Below are positions 29,942 to 39,317 of a DNA stretch of 55,385 nucleotides, piece after piece. This stretch comes from Aliiroseovarius sp. (lineage in GTDB: Bacteria > Pseudomonadota > Alphaproteobacteria > Rhodobacterales > Rhodobacteraceae). The stretch is from the NCBI RefSeq assembly GCF_030148435.1, contig NZ_JASBTN010000052.1:1-55385 (forward strand). Reading direction: 5' to 3'. Positions within the stretch are counted from its first letter, which is position 1; each line of letters begins with the position of its first letter. The notes beneath the pieces were generated by a model. The model worked only from the letters and a program-made list of their open reading frames with translations, was not told the DNA's origin and searched no databases. The position numbers and the translations under genes are program-made.

Positions 29942-29964
29942 ACGTGACCTCACAGGAGAGACAG

Positions 29965-30393
29965 ATGAGCACGATTTCCCTGCGCCGGGCGCGCACAATC
30001 ATTCGCAAGACCATGGAGAAAGGGGCCGAGATGGGGTTGAAACCGCTCTCGGTGGTGGTGCTGGACGCGGGCGGCCACCCGATCGCCTTCGAACGTGGCG
30101 AGGGCGCCGCGCCGGGCCGGTTTGCCATTGCCAACGGCAAGGCCTATGGCGCGGTAATGCTGGGCATGGCGGGCAAGGCACAGATGGCGCGCGCCGAGAG
30201 CCAGGCCTATTTCATGGCTGCTGTGAACGGAGTCTACGGCGGCCAGGTTGTGCCGGTCCCCGGCGGAATTCTGGTCAAGGACGCCAAGGGCCGCACCCTG
30301 GGTGCGGTGGGTGTGACCGGCGACACCTCGGACAATGACCTCGACGCCGGCGTGGCCGGGATCGAGGCGGTAAACCTGGTCGCCGAGGGCTGA
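29965..30393 (+). CDS. GlcG/HbpS-family protein
   Basis: 142-residue GlcG/HbpS (DUF336) protein with PLSVVVLDAGGHPIAFERG and VPVPGGILVKDAKGRTLGAVGVTG, the usual family landmarks. Family members bind haem or corrin-type ligands or act as accessory proteins in catabolic operons; the role here is unknown. The ATG at 29965 follows CAGGAGAGACAG, 23 bases after the XRE-cupin gene, so they form an operon. Confidence 0.92.
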   Translation: MSTISLRRARTIIRKTMEKGAEMGLKPLSVVVLDAGGHPIAFERGEGAAPGRFAIANGKAYGAVMLGMAGKAQMARAESQAYFMAAVNGVYGGQVVPVPGGILVKDAKGRTLGAVGVTGDTSDNDLDAGVAGIEAVNLVAEG

Positions 30394-30465
30394 CCTCACG
30401 GCACAGGGTTTGAACCCCGGGCGGGAATGGCCTTATATGCGGGGGAATGCGTGAAAGAGGTTTCC

Positions 30466-31218
30466 ATGTCCCGTCCGATCGTCGGCATCATCGGCAATTC
30501 CTACCTGCTCAATGACCAGTACCCGACCCATGCGGGGGGCACGATGAACTCGGCCGCTGTGTCCGAGGTGTCGGGCTGCATGCCGATGATCGTGCCCTCG
30601 GACCCGCGCTATGTCTCGGTCGGGGAACTGCTTGAGGTCTGTGACGGCTTCCTGCTGACCGGCGGGCGGCCGAATGTGCACCCCGAGGAATACGGCGAAC
30701 CCCCGACCATGGCGCATGGGGAATTCGACCGCTGCCGCGATGCAATCACCCTGCCGCTGGTGCGCGCCTGTGTCGAACGCGGCCAGCCGTTCTTCGGCAT
30801 CTGCCGCGGGTTCCAGGAGGTGAACGTGGCGATGGGGGGCACGCTTTACCCCGAGATCCGCGAACTGCCCGGGCGCATGAACCACCGCATGCCGCCCGAC
30901 GGCACGCTGGAAGAGAAATTCGCAATTCGCCACCGGGTGCATTTCACCGACGGAGGCCGTTTTCACGATGTGCTGGGCGCCACGGAGGTGATGACCAATA
31001 CGCTGCATGGGCAGGGGATCAAGTCTCCGGGGGCCCGGGTCGTGGTCGAGGGCACGGCTGACGATGGCACCCCCGAGGCGGTCCATATCAGGGACGCGCC
31101 CGGCTTTACCCTGTCGGTGCAGTGGCACCCGGAATGGCAGGCGGCGACCGACCCGGTCTCGCGCCCCCTGTTCGAGGCCTTCGGCAATGCCGTGCGCGAC
31201 TGGGCGGCGGGGAAGTAG
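30466..31218 (+). CDS. Gamma-glutamyl-gamma-aminobutyrate hydrolase-like class I glutamine amidotransferase (PuuD-like)
   Basis: 250-residue peptidase C26 protein. The nucleophile elbow FFGICRGFQEVNVAMGG holds the catalytic Cys, and QWHPEWQ supplies the His and Glu of the triad. In the putrescine pathway PuuD hydrolyses gamma-glutamyl-GABA. Linkage to a PuuR-type regulator supports an amine-related role, but no puuA, puuB or puuC is present in the window, so the substrate is open. The ATG at 30466 follows AAAGAGG; an upstream ATG at 30427 is less likely. Confidence 0.92.
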   Translation: MSRPIVGIIGNSYLLNDQYPTHAGGTMNSAAVSEVSGCMPMIVPSDPRYVSVGELLEVCDGFLLTGGRPNVHPEEYGEPPTMAHGEFDRCRDAITLPLVRACVERGQPFFGICRGFQEVNVAMGGTLYPEIRELPGRMNHRMPPDGTLEEKFAIRHRVHFTDGGRFHDVLGATEVMTNTLHGQGIKSPGARVVVEGTADDGTPEAVHIRDAPGFTLSVQWHPEWQAATDPVSRPLFEAFGNAVRDWAAGK

Positions 31219-31358
31219 CGAGTCCCTGATAGAACCCCAGCGCAGAGACCCCTTCGCACCGCTGCTTGCCGGTCAGGCCATCAACCCCCTTGCCGAAACG
31301 GGTTTGCGGAGTCGTTATGCCCCGATAGAGCCAACGCACGCCCTGGCAGGAGGCCTCT

Positions 31359-32029
31359 ATGAAACGCTCGCGCAACAACCAGATCATGGCAGAGGCGGAT
31401 GAGATGATCCGCCACTACGGCTTTACCTTGCCGCCTTTCGCCTATTGGGTGCCCGATTAGTTCAAGGCCCGCGTGGTGGTCGACCGTCGCCTGGGCTGGG
31501 ACATTACCGTCTACGGCCTGGGAATTTCGACGCGCCGGGCCTGTCCCTCTTCACCCTGCGCAACGGGCGGGTCGCCGATCTGCAACGCGATGGCGGCATG
31601 TGCCATGCCGAGAAACTGCTGATCTCGCGTCGGGATCAGATCAGCCCGATGCACACCCATGTCATCAAGGCCGAGGACATCATCAACCGCGGCGGAGCGA
31701 CCCTGGAGATCCAGTTCTACGGCTCGGACGTGGACGGCAAATTCGACGAAACGGCGGGCGGCCCGGTCTACTGTGATGGCCTGCGGCGCTGCTTTGCTCC
31801 CGGTGGGGGCCTGCGCCTTGCCCCAGGTGAAAGCGTGACCCTGATGCCCGGCGACTGGCACGCTTTCTGGGGTGACGGGGGCGAGGTGTTGACCGGCGAG
31901 GTGTCGACCGTCAATGACGACGACCCCGACAATACCTTCCGAGATCCCATCGGGCGGTTTTCCGAGATCGAGGAGGGCGAGGCGCCCACCCACCTGCTGG
32001 TATCCGACTGCCGGAGCTGGTTGGGTTAG
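31359..32029 (+). pseudogene. D-lyxose isomerase family pseudogene
   Basis: The frame opens with a near-perfect ribosome binding site (AGGAGG) and an N-terminus MKRSRNNQIMAEADEMIR typical of D-lyxose/D-mannose isomerases (cupin fold, aldose-ketose isomerisation). It is broken by TAG at 31458-31460 where the family has Glu (GAG). A few residues look deleted just after, and one base is missing near 31521. The remaining frame restores the family sequence, including the cupin metal motif PMHTHVIKAEDIINRGG and LMPGDWHAFWG, and runs to 32029. At least two independent lesions make an assembly error less likely than true decay. Confidence 0.85.
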
Positions 32030-32258
32030 TCAGGTTTTTCGCGCGACATTGAGGCAAAGCCCCAACCATCCCGCCCCGGTGGCGGTCAGGCGGGACGAGG
32101 CGGTTGCTCGAAACAAGTCGGCAAGATGGAAACTCACCGGCTTTTTCAAGTTGCTGGGTTATCTCTTGTGCCCGGAATTCGGCAGCTGACCAATGCGTCG
32201 GACGGCGGAATGATCCGTCGCCGACAAAGGTGCATCGAGGATGACAAGTCCCGGCGCC

Positions 32259-32882
32259 TTACTGCAAGTCAACGAAGATCTGCGAGTCGACACCCGCTTC
32301 AAGCAGGCCTTTCCTGATCTCCTCGATCGAATTTGCGTCAGGTGAGCTGACGACGACCACATTGTTGACGACCAGTGAATACAACGGTGCCTCGGGCAGC
32401 GCGTCGGGCTCGAGGTTGGCCAGGTATTCGTTGGCGGCGCGTCGCGATATCGGCCCCCATATTCCGTCATAGGCGACACCAATGGTGTACTGAACGTCCA
32501 TGATCATTTCCTTGCTGACGGATCGGCCATCGTTCAGATTCACCACGACCTGTTCAAGCGTTTCCGCATCCGTGACACGTTCGGGAATGAAAACAGTCCT
32601 GCAAGTTTCAACGTCTTTGTATCTGGTAACGGTTGTTTCGCTGTTTCCGGCGCCGATAGCCCCGCCAATGATCGCGCCGGCGGCGGCACCTGCATTGTCA
32701 TCTGTGACGACTTTCCCGATCACGCCGCCAATTAGCGCTCCACCGATAACCTTTTCGGGTTCCCCGCCTTTGACGGTTTCCTGGTAGGGAACCGACGTTG
32801 TCTCGCATCTGGTTTCGTAGGAACCGGCAAATGTCTGAGACGCAAGCAGTGCAGATACTGTTGCAATTGCCAGAATTTTCAT
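32259..32882 (-). CDS. Glycine-zipper periplasmic protein with peptidoglycan-binding-like segment
   Basis: 207 residues: a signal peptide (1-19, ASQTFAG), then a glycine-zipper 2TM-like stretch (about 45-80, repeated GGxxG and AAAGAIIGG). A C-terminal segment around 130-160 (YDGIWGPISRRAANEYL) resembles the PG_binding_1 pattern. An outer-envelope or periplasmic role is likely; the precise function is unknown. The ATG at 32882 follows GAAGGAGCAAG. Codon use and base composition look lower in GC than the neighbours, suggesting transfer or weak codon adaptation. Confidence 0.8.
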   Translation of the reverse strand: MKILAIATVSALLASQTFAGSYETRCETTSVPYQETVKGGEPEKVIGGALIGGVIGKVVTDDNAGAAAGAIIGGAIGAGNSETTVTRYKDVETCRTVFIPERVTDAETLEQVVVNLNDGRSVSKEMIMDVQYTIGVAYDGIWGPISRRAANEYLANLEPDALPEAPLYSLVVNNVVVVSSPDANSIEEIRKGLLEAGVDSQIFVDLQ

Positions 32883-33163
32883 GGTCTTGCTCCTTCTTCC
32901 TGCGGGTCTCGGCAGTTTCGGCATAGCGTTTTCTGACTGCCGGCAATTTCCGTGTGCCGCGTAGCAGACTTCTGCCTCGTGGCTCGGTCGTTTGGTCTCA
33001 ACTTGTGTTCAGCTAACTATGTCATCAGGTGTTATTCAATATCACAGCGGAATTTCGCGGGTTCCGCTTTGGGCGTATTCCCGGCATTCACGGCCTGGCC
33101 TCCCACGGTCGACCGTACCACATATTTCACCGAAACCCGACGTCTTGCGACAATCCGCGCCGG

Positions 33164-35791
33164 TCAGGCCACCTTCAGCAGACGCGCCTCGTAGGACCGC
33201 AGCACCGGGCGTGCGGTGTCGCCATAGATGCGCGGGTCGGCGCGCAGTTCGGGGAAGAGGGTGAAAAGCTCGTGACGCGCGGCCTCGGCCACCGCGCCCA
33301 GCCCGAGGTGGCCGGGGTGGAAGCTTTCGGTCGCCGCGCCATTGGCGAAGATGACCTCGTGGGTGTCGAACAGCAGATGGTAGTAGGTCACGGTTTCGCA
33401 GGCCTCCCGGGTCACGGTGGTGCCGTTCACCAGGTGTTTGGCGGGGACCATGACCTCGGAACTGTCGAACATCAGAACCGCGTCGGAGCCCTGGTAGACC
33501 ATGCGGTGCTGCGGGCTGACCAGCAGGTCGCGCGTCGTGCCCAGAAGCCCCTTGCCGATGCGCACCGGGGCCAGGTCGCCCCTGCCGGCGGCCAGGCTCC
33601 TGTCGATCCAGCGGATCGGCCGGGGGCCGTGGTCGCGGGTCAGCACGAGGTCGCCGGGGCGCAGGGCCTCGATGGGACGTTCTCCATGCGGGGTCAGAAT
33701 GCCGGTTCCGCCGGTAAAGCAGATGATCACACTCTCGATGTTGGTGAAGGTGATGATGGTGCCGTCGGACAGGGTGGCGGTTCCGTTTTCCGGGTTGCCG
33801 CCGTCGAAGCTCACGTCGGACCAGTCCTCGACCAGCCCGGACAGGTTCAGCACGTCGACATCCGAACCGTCGCCATCCTCGCCACCGTCGATGCCGATCG
33901 TGCCGCCGGAGCCGTCCAGCCCGTCGGTCGGGTCCAGCAGCAGCATGTCCGACCCGGTGCCGCCCGAGACGGTGTCACCGGCGCCGATATGGATCGTGTC
34001 CGCGCCCGCGCCGCCGTCCAGAATGTCCTGTCCCGCGCCGCCGATCAGGATGTCGTCGCCATCCTCGCCATAGATCGTGTCGTCGCCCGCGCCGCCATCC
34101 AGCGTGTCATTGCCCGGGTCATGGGGCAGGACGATGGTGTCGTAATGCACATCCGACACCCAGAGCGCCTGGCCCGAGGAGCCGGCGTTGGAGTATTCGA
34201 TCTCGATCGTCGCTACCGGGCCGGGGATCGAGATATGGGCGTTGCCCTCCAGATCCGTGGCGCTTTCCGAACCGGCGCCTGCGGTGATCGTATTGCCCGA
34301 CAGCGTGTCGGTGCCATTGACGGTGATCGATACCGGCACCGCGTTGCCATCGGCATCATAGGCGCGGACGGTAACAACGTCCTGCCAGCCGGACGTGTCG
34401 ATGTCGTTGACGGTGAACACGACATTCCCGACCTCGTCGGAGGTGCCCGGGTTGTTCGAAAAGAAATCCAGCGTGGTGGTCGAGGTCGGCCCCAGCCCGG
34501 AGCCTCTCAGGTTCAGCGACGAGGTCGCGTTGAACGGATCGCCCGGCGCGACATAGATCGAGCTGGAGCTTTCCACCGAAATCTCGGAGGAATTGCCGTC
34601 ATCGGCAAAGCTGACATTGACGCCGACATTTCCCGTGACCTGGGTGATCCCGCCCGAGATGTCCTCTTCGTCCGCGCCGGCCGCGTCCCAGTTCAGGCTT
34701 TCCGAACTCGCCGTGGCCGGGCCATTGCCCGCGTGGTCGCCGTAGATCGTGTCGTCGCCGTCGCCGCCCAGCACGGTGTCGTCGCCCGCGCCGGCGGTCA
34801 CGGTGTCATTGCCGCCGCCCGCGGTGATCACGTCGTCATGCGAGCCGTCCGCCGCATCGCCATTGTCGACCCGGTCGCCATCCGGGTCGCCGCCATAGCT
34901 GGTGTCGATAATGTCGTCCGAGGCGGTGCCTTCGACCACGTAGTCGTTGCCGGTTGCGTCGCGCCAGTCGTAATCGGCGGTCAGGGGCGTGGCGCCGCCC
35001 GCGTCACCGTCGATGTCGGACAGGTTCAGCGTGCCGCCGGTTACGTCATTGTCGTTCACGTCCGGGCCGACCACGTCGTCCACCGCGTCCATGATCCCGT
35101 CGCCATCGCTGTCGCCGGAGCCGTCGATGGTGGCCTGATCGACGCCGTGGCCTGCCTCGACCACGTCCAGCACGCCGTCATTGTCGCTGTCGGTGTCGAT
35201 GTAATCGGCGATCCCGTCACCGTCGGTATCGACCGGGGTCAGCCCCGCGCCATAGGCGTCGTCGATCCCGTCGCCATTCGCATCCACGCCGGAGGGCGCG
35301 ATATAGCCGCCCGAGGTCTGCGCCTCGACATTGTCGGTAATGCCGTCGTTGTCGCTGTCCAGGTCCAGGTGGTCGGCAATGCCGTCCCCGTCGGTGTCGC
35401 GGGTCGTGGTGGTGGTCTCGACGGTAAAGACCTCGGTTGCGGTGGTGCCGAAATTCGGGTTGGTGCCGCTGTTCACCACTTCGGTGCCGTCGATGGCGAT
35501 CGAATAGCTGGCGGTATTGCCGCCGGCCAGCCCGTCGCCATAGTCGTCCAGCATGGTGAAAGTGAAATCGCCCTCGGCGGGCACGGCCACGTCCCAGCTT
35601 TCCACGCCCGAGCTGTTCACGTCCCCGGTTGCGATCAGGTTGCCGTCCGGGTCGCGCAGCTCCCAGCGGGTATTGTCGATGCCGACATACTGGTCGCCGT
35701 CAACGGTAATGGTGATGGTTGTCGGGGTATTTGTGGCCAGGCCCTCTTCGCTGTCGAGAATGCCGTCGCCGTCGCTGTCCAGGATGGGCAT
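33164..35791 (-). CDS. Large secreted TSP3/RTX/Hint-domain protein
   Basis: 875-residue acidic protein without an N-terminal signal peptide. Residues 1-260 carry thrombospondin type 3-like calcium repeats ([32 protein letters not shown]). About 310-365 and 560-630 are RTX nonapeptide repeats (GGxGxDxxx; [20 protein letters not shown]), the hallmark of type I secretion substrates. A Hint domain starts at Cys691 ([30 protein letters not shown]-like block) and runs towards the C-terminus. It probably leaves by a type I system not encoded here. The ATG at 35791 is 2 bases after a 16-codon upstream frame. Confidence 0.92.
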   Translation of the reverse strand: MPILDSDGDGILDSEEGLATNTPTTITITVDGDQYVGIDNTRWELRDPDGNLIATGDVNSSGVESWDVAVPAEGDFTFTMLDDYGDGLAGGNTASYSIAIDGTEVVNSGTNPNFGTTATEVFTVETTTTTRDTDGDGIADHLDLDSDNDGITDNVEAQTSGGYIAPSGVDANGDGIDDAYGAGLTPVDTDGDGIADYIDTDSDNDGVLDVVEAGHGVDQATIDGSGDSDGDGIMDAVDDVVGPDVNDNDVTGGTLNLSDIDGDAGGATPLTADYDWRDATGNDYVVEGTASDDIIDTSYGGDPDGDRVDNGDAADGSHDDVITAGGGNDTVTAGAGDDTVLGGDGDDTIYGDHAGNGPATASSESLNWDAAGADEEDISGGITQVTGNVGVNVSFADDGNSSEISVESSSSIYVAPGDPFNATSSLNLRGSGLGPTSTTTLDFFSNNPGTSDEVGNVVFTVNDIDTSGWQDVVTVRAYDADGNAVPVSITVNGTDTLSGNTITAGAGSESATDLEGNAHISIPGPVATIEIEYSNAGSSGQALWVSDVHYDTIVLPHDPGNDTLDGGAGDDTIYGEDGDDILIGGAGQDILDGGAGADTIHIGAGDTVSGGTGSDMLLLDPTDGLDGSGGTIGIDGGEDGDGSDVDVLNLSGLVEDWSDVSFDGGNPENGTATLSDGTIITFTNIESVIICFTGGTGILTPHGERPIEALRPGDLVLTRDHGPRPIRWIDRSLAAGRGDLAPVRIGKGLLGTTRDLLVSPQHRMVYQGSDAVLMFDSSEVMVPAKHLVNGTTVTREACETVTYYHLLFDTHEVIFANGAATESFHPGHLGLGAVAEAARHELFTLFPELRADPRIYGDTARPVLRSYEARLLKVA

Positions 35792-35793
35792 GG

Positions 35794-35844
35794 TTATCCC
35801 CCCTTCACGCGCGCGATGGCGGCGTTCTGGAAGCGATCAAACAT
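35794..35844 (-). CDS. Putative 16-residue leader ORF before RTX/Hint gene
   Basis: A short frame, [16 protein letters not shown], begins with ATG at 35844 behind a near-consensus ribosome binding site (GGAGGTTTCGCC). It ends in TAA two bases before the ATG of the RTX/Hint gene. Its last codons (AAGGGGGG) double as the ribosome binding site of the large gene, which would couple the two. No family is recognised; a chance frame cannot be excluded. Confidence 0.45.
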   Translation of the reverse strand: MFDRFQNAAIARVKGG

Positions 35845-35988
35845 GGCGAAACCTCCGACCCGGTACTGTCGCCCCCGGTTGTCGCGGGCAAATGGGTCGG
35901 AAAGTTGGCAATTAGCGCGAATTTTCGTGGTTTTTTGGGTCTTAAGGGCGCGCACCCGGCATGAGGTTCGTGACGCAAGCCCCTATTT

Positions 35989-37143
35989 TCAGAGGATTTC
36001 AGGATTTGCGCCCGCCATGAAAACGGCCAGCCGGTCCAGCCCCTCGACAATGTCCCCGGTTGCCCGCGCATAGGAGAACCGCAGGGTCTGATGCCCTCGC
36101 AGGGGATCGAAATCCAGTCCCGGCGTGACCGCGACACCGGCGTGTTCGAGGATTTCGGCCGCGAAGGCGCGGCTGTCATTGGTGTGCTCGGAAACATCCG
36201 CGTAAATGTAGAAGGCGCCGTCCGGGGGCGCGAACCTGTCGAACCCGGCCCTGGGCAGCCCCTCGATCATCAACTGGCGGTTCTTCGCATAGACCTCCAG
36301 GTTCGCGCCCAGCTCGTCATGGCAGTCCATCGCGGCCAGCGCCGCCACCTGGCTGGCATGGGGCGAGCAGATGAACATGTTCTGGGCCAGCCGCTCGACA
36401 ACCCGCACGTGGTTCTCGGGCACGACCATCCAGCCGACCCGCCAGCCGGTCATGCTGAAATATTTCGAGAAACTGTTGATCACATAGACCTCGTCCGAGA
36501 TCTCCAGCGCCGAGACTGCGCGGCCCTCGTATTGCAGCCCGTGGTAGATCTCGTCGGAAATGAAACTGGCGCCCATGCCATGGGCCGCGCCGATCAGCGC
36601 CTCCAGGTGGGCATGGTCCAGCATCGTGCCCGACGGGTTGGCGGGCGAGGCGGTGATCAGCCCGGCCAGCCCTTGCGGAAGGTCTGCTGGCACCGGTTGC
36701 AGGCGATTTTCGGCCGACGTGGGAATGCCCACGGGCTGCAGGTCCAGCGCGCGCAGGATCTGGCGATAGGAGGGATAGCCGGGTTCGCCCAGCCCCACCT
36801 TGTCGCCCGCGTCGAACAGCGCGGTGAAACCCAGGATGAAGGCGCCGGAACTGCCCGGAGTCACCACCACGCGGGATGGGTCCAGGTTGATATTATACCA
36901 GTCTTTATAAAGACTTGCGATGCGTTCCCGCAGGTCTGGCATGCCCAGGGCCACGGTATATCCCAGCGCGTCCCCCTCCATCGCCACGGCCAGCGCCCTG
37001 CGGGCGCCCGCCGGGGCCGGGGTGCCGGGCTGGCCGACCTCCATGTGGATGATGTGTCGCCCGGCGGCTTCGGCGGCGCGGGCGGCCTCCATCACGTCCA
37101 TCACAATGAAGGGGTCAACCTGGGATCGGCTTGAGTTTCGCAT
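35989..37143 (-). CDS. Class I/II pyridoxal-phosphate aminotransferase
   Basis: 384-residue fold-type I aminotransferase. The PLP-lysine motif NSFSKYFSMTGWRVGW, ASPANPSGT with the conserved Asn, and FISDEIYHGLQY with the phosphate-contacting Asp/Tyr are present, as is the C-terminal LRFSYARAT with the substrate-carboxylate Arg. The amino acid substrate cannot be told from sequence; it resembles aspartate/aromatic-type enzymes. The ATG at 37143 follows AAAGAGGTAGCC. It is divergent from the M48 protease gene with only 53 bases between starts. Confidence 0.94.
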   Translation of the reverse strand: MRNSSRSQVDPFIVMDVMEAARAAEAAGRHIIHMEVGQPGTPAPAGARRALAVAMEGDALGYTVALGMPDLRERIASLYKDWYNINLDPSRVVVTPGSSGAFILGFTALFDAGDKVGLGEPGYPSYRQILRALDLQPVGIPTSAENRLQPVPADLPQGLAGLITASPANPSGTMLDHAHLEALIGAAHGMGASFISDEIYHGLQYEGRAVSALEISDEVYVINSFSKYFSMTGWRVGWMVVPENHVRVVERLAQNMFICSPHASQVAALAAMDCHDELGANLEVYAKNRQLMIEGLPRAGFDRFAPPDGAFYIYADVSEHTNDSRAFAAEILEHAGVAVTPGLDFDPLRGHQTLRFSYARATGDIVEGLDRLAVFMAGANPEIL

Positions 37144-37196
37144 GGCTACCTCTTTAGAGTTCGGCCAACGGGTTGCACCCAGAGGAGGCGAAGTCA

Positions 37197-38531
37197 ATGG
37201 CAGGCAGGATCATGGCAGCTATTCTGGCCGCAGCCATCGCGGTCGCCATTGCGCTGCCTGCGCGGGCCCAGACGATTCTGCGCGATCCCGATATCGAACG
37301 TGCGCTCAGGGAACTGGCCAGGCCGATCCTCAATGCGGCCGGCCTGTCGGCGGCGCGGATCAAGGTGCTGGTGATCCATGACGACAAGATGAATGCCTTC
37401 GTGGCCGACAACGGGCACATCTTCCTGCATTCGGGGCTGATCCTGCGCCTGAAGTCGGCCGAGCAGGTGCAGGCGGTGATCGCCCATGAGGTCGCCCATA
37501 TCGCCAATGGCCACCTGGCCCGCCGGGCCGCGAATTATCAGGTGGCGCGCAATACCGCCATCATGGGCACGATCCTGGCCGGGGTGGCCGCCGCGGCCGG
37601 GGGCGGAAAGGGCGCCGCCGGGATTGCCGTCGGGGTGCAGAGCAGCGCGATGCGCAGTTTCTTCGCCCATACCCGCGCCGAGGAAGCCAGCGCCGACCAG
37701 TCCGCGCTGCGCTACTTGGCCGCCAACGGGATCGACACGCAAGCCATGGCACAGGTGTTGGAGCTGTTTCGCGGCCAGGAGGCCCTGTCCGTCGGCCGCC
37801 GCGACCCCTATGCGCTGACCCACCCGCTCAACCGTGACCGGATTCGCGCCGTGGCGGGTTTTGCCGCCGGCTTTGCCGACCGCACCCGCGAGAGACCCGA
37901 GGATGGCTATTGGTTCGCCCGGGCCCGGGGCAAGCTGTCGGCCTTCATCCGGTCTCCGGCGACCACCTTCCGCGAGGTCGGGCGCACGCCCGGGCAGGGG
38001 GATGTCACCGCGCGCCTGCGCCGCGCCGTGGCCTATCACCGCCAGCCCAGGCCGGACCGCGCCATCGCCGAGATCCAGTCCCTTGTCGCGGCCTATCCGG
38101 ACGACCCCTTCCTGGCGGAGCTGCAAGGGCAGATCCTGCTTGAGAACAGGCAGTTCGGCGCCGCCGTGCAAGCCTATCGCCGCGCCGCGCAGAAGGCGCC
38201 CTCGAACGGGTTGGTCCTGGCGGGCTACGGCCGGGCGCTTCTGGCCCGCAATACCCGCGCCAGCAATGCCGAGGCGCTGAAGGTGCTGACCAGGGCGCGC
38301 GACCGCGACCCCTATTCGCCGCTGATGCTGCGCGACCTGGGCCTGGCCCATGCGCGGGCCGGCAACAACGGCATGGCCGCGCTGATGAGCGCGGAACGCT
38401 ACGCGCTGATCGGTCGCTTGAAAGACGCGGTGCCCCATGCGAAACGGGCACAGGGTCTTTTGCCCCGCGGATCGAACGGCTGGAACCGCGCCCAGGATAT
38501 TCTGACCGCCGCACGCGCGGTCTCCAGATAA
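37197..38531 (+). CDS. M48-family metalloprotease with TPR region (BepA-like)
   Basis: 444-residue periplasmic zinc protease: signal peptide (1-24, ALPARA), catalytic domain with H97-E-V-A-H101 and the downstream AEEASADQSAL segment supplying the third ligand. A C-terminal TPR-like helical region runs from about 280 to 440. The architecture matches BepA/YfgC, which monitors outer-membrane protein assembly. The ATG at 37197 follows AGAGGAGGCG. A dsbA-like gene follows after 11 bases and an amidase after that, forming an envelope-maintenance operon. Confidence 0.94.
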   Translation: MAGRIMAAILAAAIAVAIALPARAQTILRDPDIERALRELARPILNAAGLSAARIKVLVIHDDKMNAFVADNGHIFLHSGLILRLKSAEQVQAVIAHEVAHIANGHLARRAANYQVARNTAIMGTILAGVAAAAGGGKGAAGIAVGVQSSAMRSFFAHTRAEEASADQSALRYLAANGIDTQAMAQVLELFRGQEALSVGRRDPYALTHPLNRDRIRAVAGFAAGFADRTRERPEDGYWFARARGKLSAFIRSPATTFREVGRTPGQGDVTARLRRAVAYHRQPRPDRAIAEIQSLVAAYPDDPFLAELQGQILLENRQFGAAVQAYRRAAQKAPSNGLVLAGYGRALLARNTRASNAEALKVLTRARDRDPYSPLMLRDLGLAHARAGNNGMAALMSAERYALIGRLKDAVPHAKRAQGLLPRGSNGWNRAQDILTAARAVSR

Positions 38532-38542
38532 CGGAGAGATAC

Positions 38543-39313
38543 ATGAAACGCCTTGCCCCGAAATGTCTGGCCCTGATCCTTGCCGCCGCCACCTTCCTGG
38601 CGCCCCCCGCGCTGGCCACCGAGCTGACCGAGATGACGGCGGAGGAACGCGCGGCCTTCCGCGCCGAGGTCCGTGCCTATCTGCTGGACAACCCCGAGGT
38701 GCTGATGGAGGCGATCGACGTGCTGGAACGCCGCCAGGCCGCCGCGGCCGTGGCCAATGACAGCGAGCTGATTGCCAACAACGCCGACGAGCTGTTCAAC
38801 GACGGCTATTCCCATGTGGCGGGCAACCCCGATGGCGATGTCACCATGGTGGAATTCGTCGACTACCGCTGCAGCTACTGCCGCAAGGCGTTCCCGGAGC
38901 TGAAGGCGCTGATCGAGACCGATGGCAACATCCGGGTGATCTTCAAGGAATTCCCGATCCTCGGAGAGGCATCGACCCTGTCCTCGCAATTCGCCATCTC
39001 GACCCAGCTGGTTGCCGGGCAGGCGGCATATGGCCCGATGCATGACGCGCTGATGACACTGCGCGGCAATCCTTCGGAGGCGGTGCTGGTGGAGATGGCC
39101 AACGACCAGGGTCTGGACGGTGAGGCGATCTGGAACGGCATGTCCGACCCACGGGTGGCCGAGATCATTCGCAACAACCACCTTCTGGGCCAGCGCATGC
39201 AGATTTCCGGCACGCCGACCTTCGTGGTGGAGGACCAGATGCTGCGCGGTTACGTGCCGCTTGACGGCATGATGCAGATCGTGGCCGAACTGCGCGCCGC
39301 CAAGGAGGGTTGA
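38543..39313 (+). CDS. DsbA-family periplasmic thiol oxidoreductase
   Basis: 256-residue exported thioredoxin-fold protein: signal peptide (about 1-25, PPALAT), then a helical N-terminal region (30-90), then a DsbA/ScsC-like domain with active site C110-S-Y-C113 and the cis-proline loop SGTPTF. It likely oxidises or isomerises disulfides of envelope proteins. The N-terminal extension resembles the oligomerisation stalk of ScsC/Com1-type proteins. The ATG at 38543 follows AACGGAGAG. Confidence 0.94.
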   Translation: MKRLAPKCLALILAAATFLAPPALATELTEMTAEERAAFRAEVRAYLLDNPEVLMEAIDVLERRQAAAAVANDSELIANNADELFNDGYSHVAGNPDGDVTMVEFVDYRCSYCRKAFPELKALIETDGNIRVIFKEFPILGEASTLSSQFAISTQLVAGQAAYGPMHDALMTLRGNPSEAVLVEMANDQGLDGEAIWNGMSDPRVAEIIRNNHLLGQRMQISGTPTFVVEDQMLRGYVPLDGMMQIVAELRAAKEG

Positions 39314-39317
39314 GCGC

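Noticed and set aside
34600-35400. Regularly spaced repeats that could suggest a CRISPR-like array
   Set aside because: Period and sequence follow codons of calcium-binding Asp/Gly repeats in the RTX/Hint protein; units are not identical and have no spacers.
33029-36073. 1014-codon open frame opposite the RTX/Hint gene
   Set aside because: The plus-strand frame mirrors Asp/Gly repeats as Val/Ile/Arg repeats; the minus-strand protein has clear TSP3, RTX and Hint motifs.
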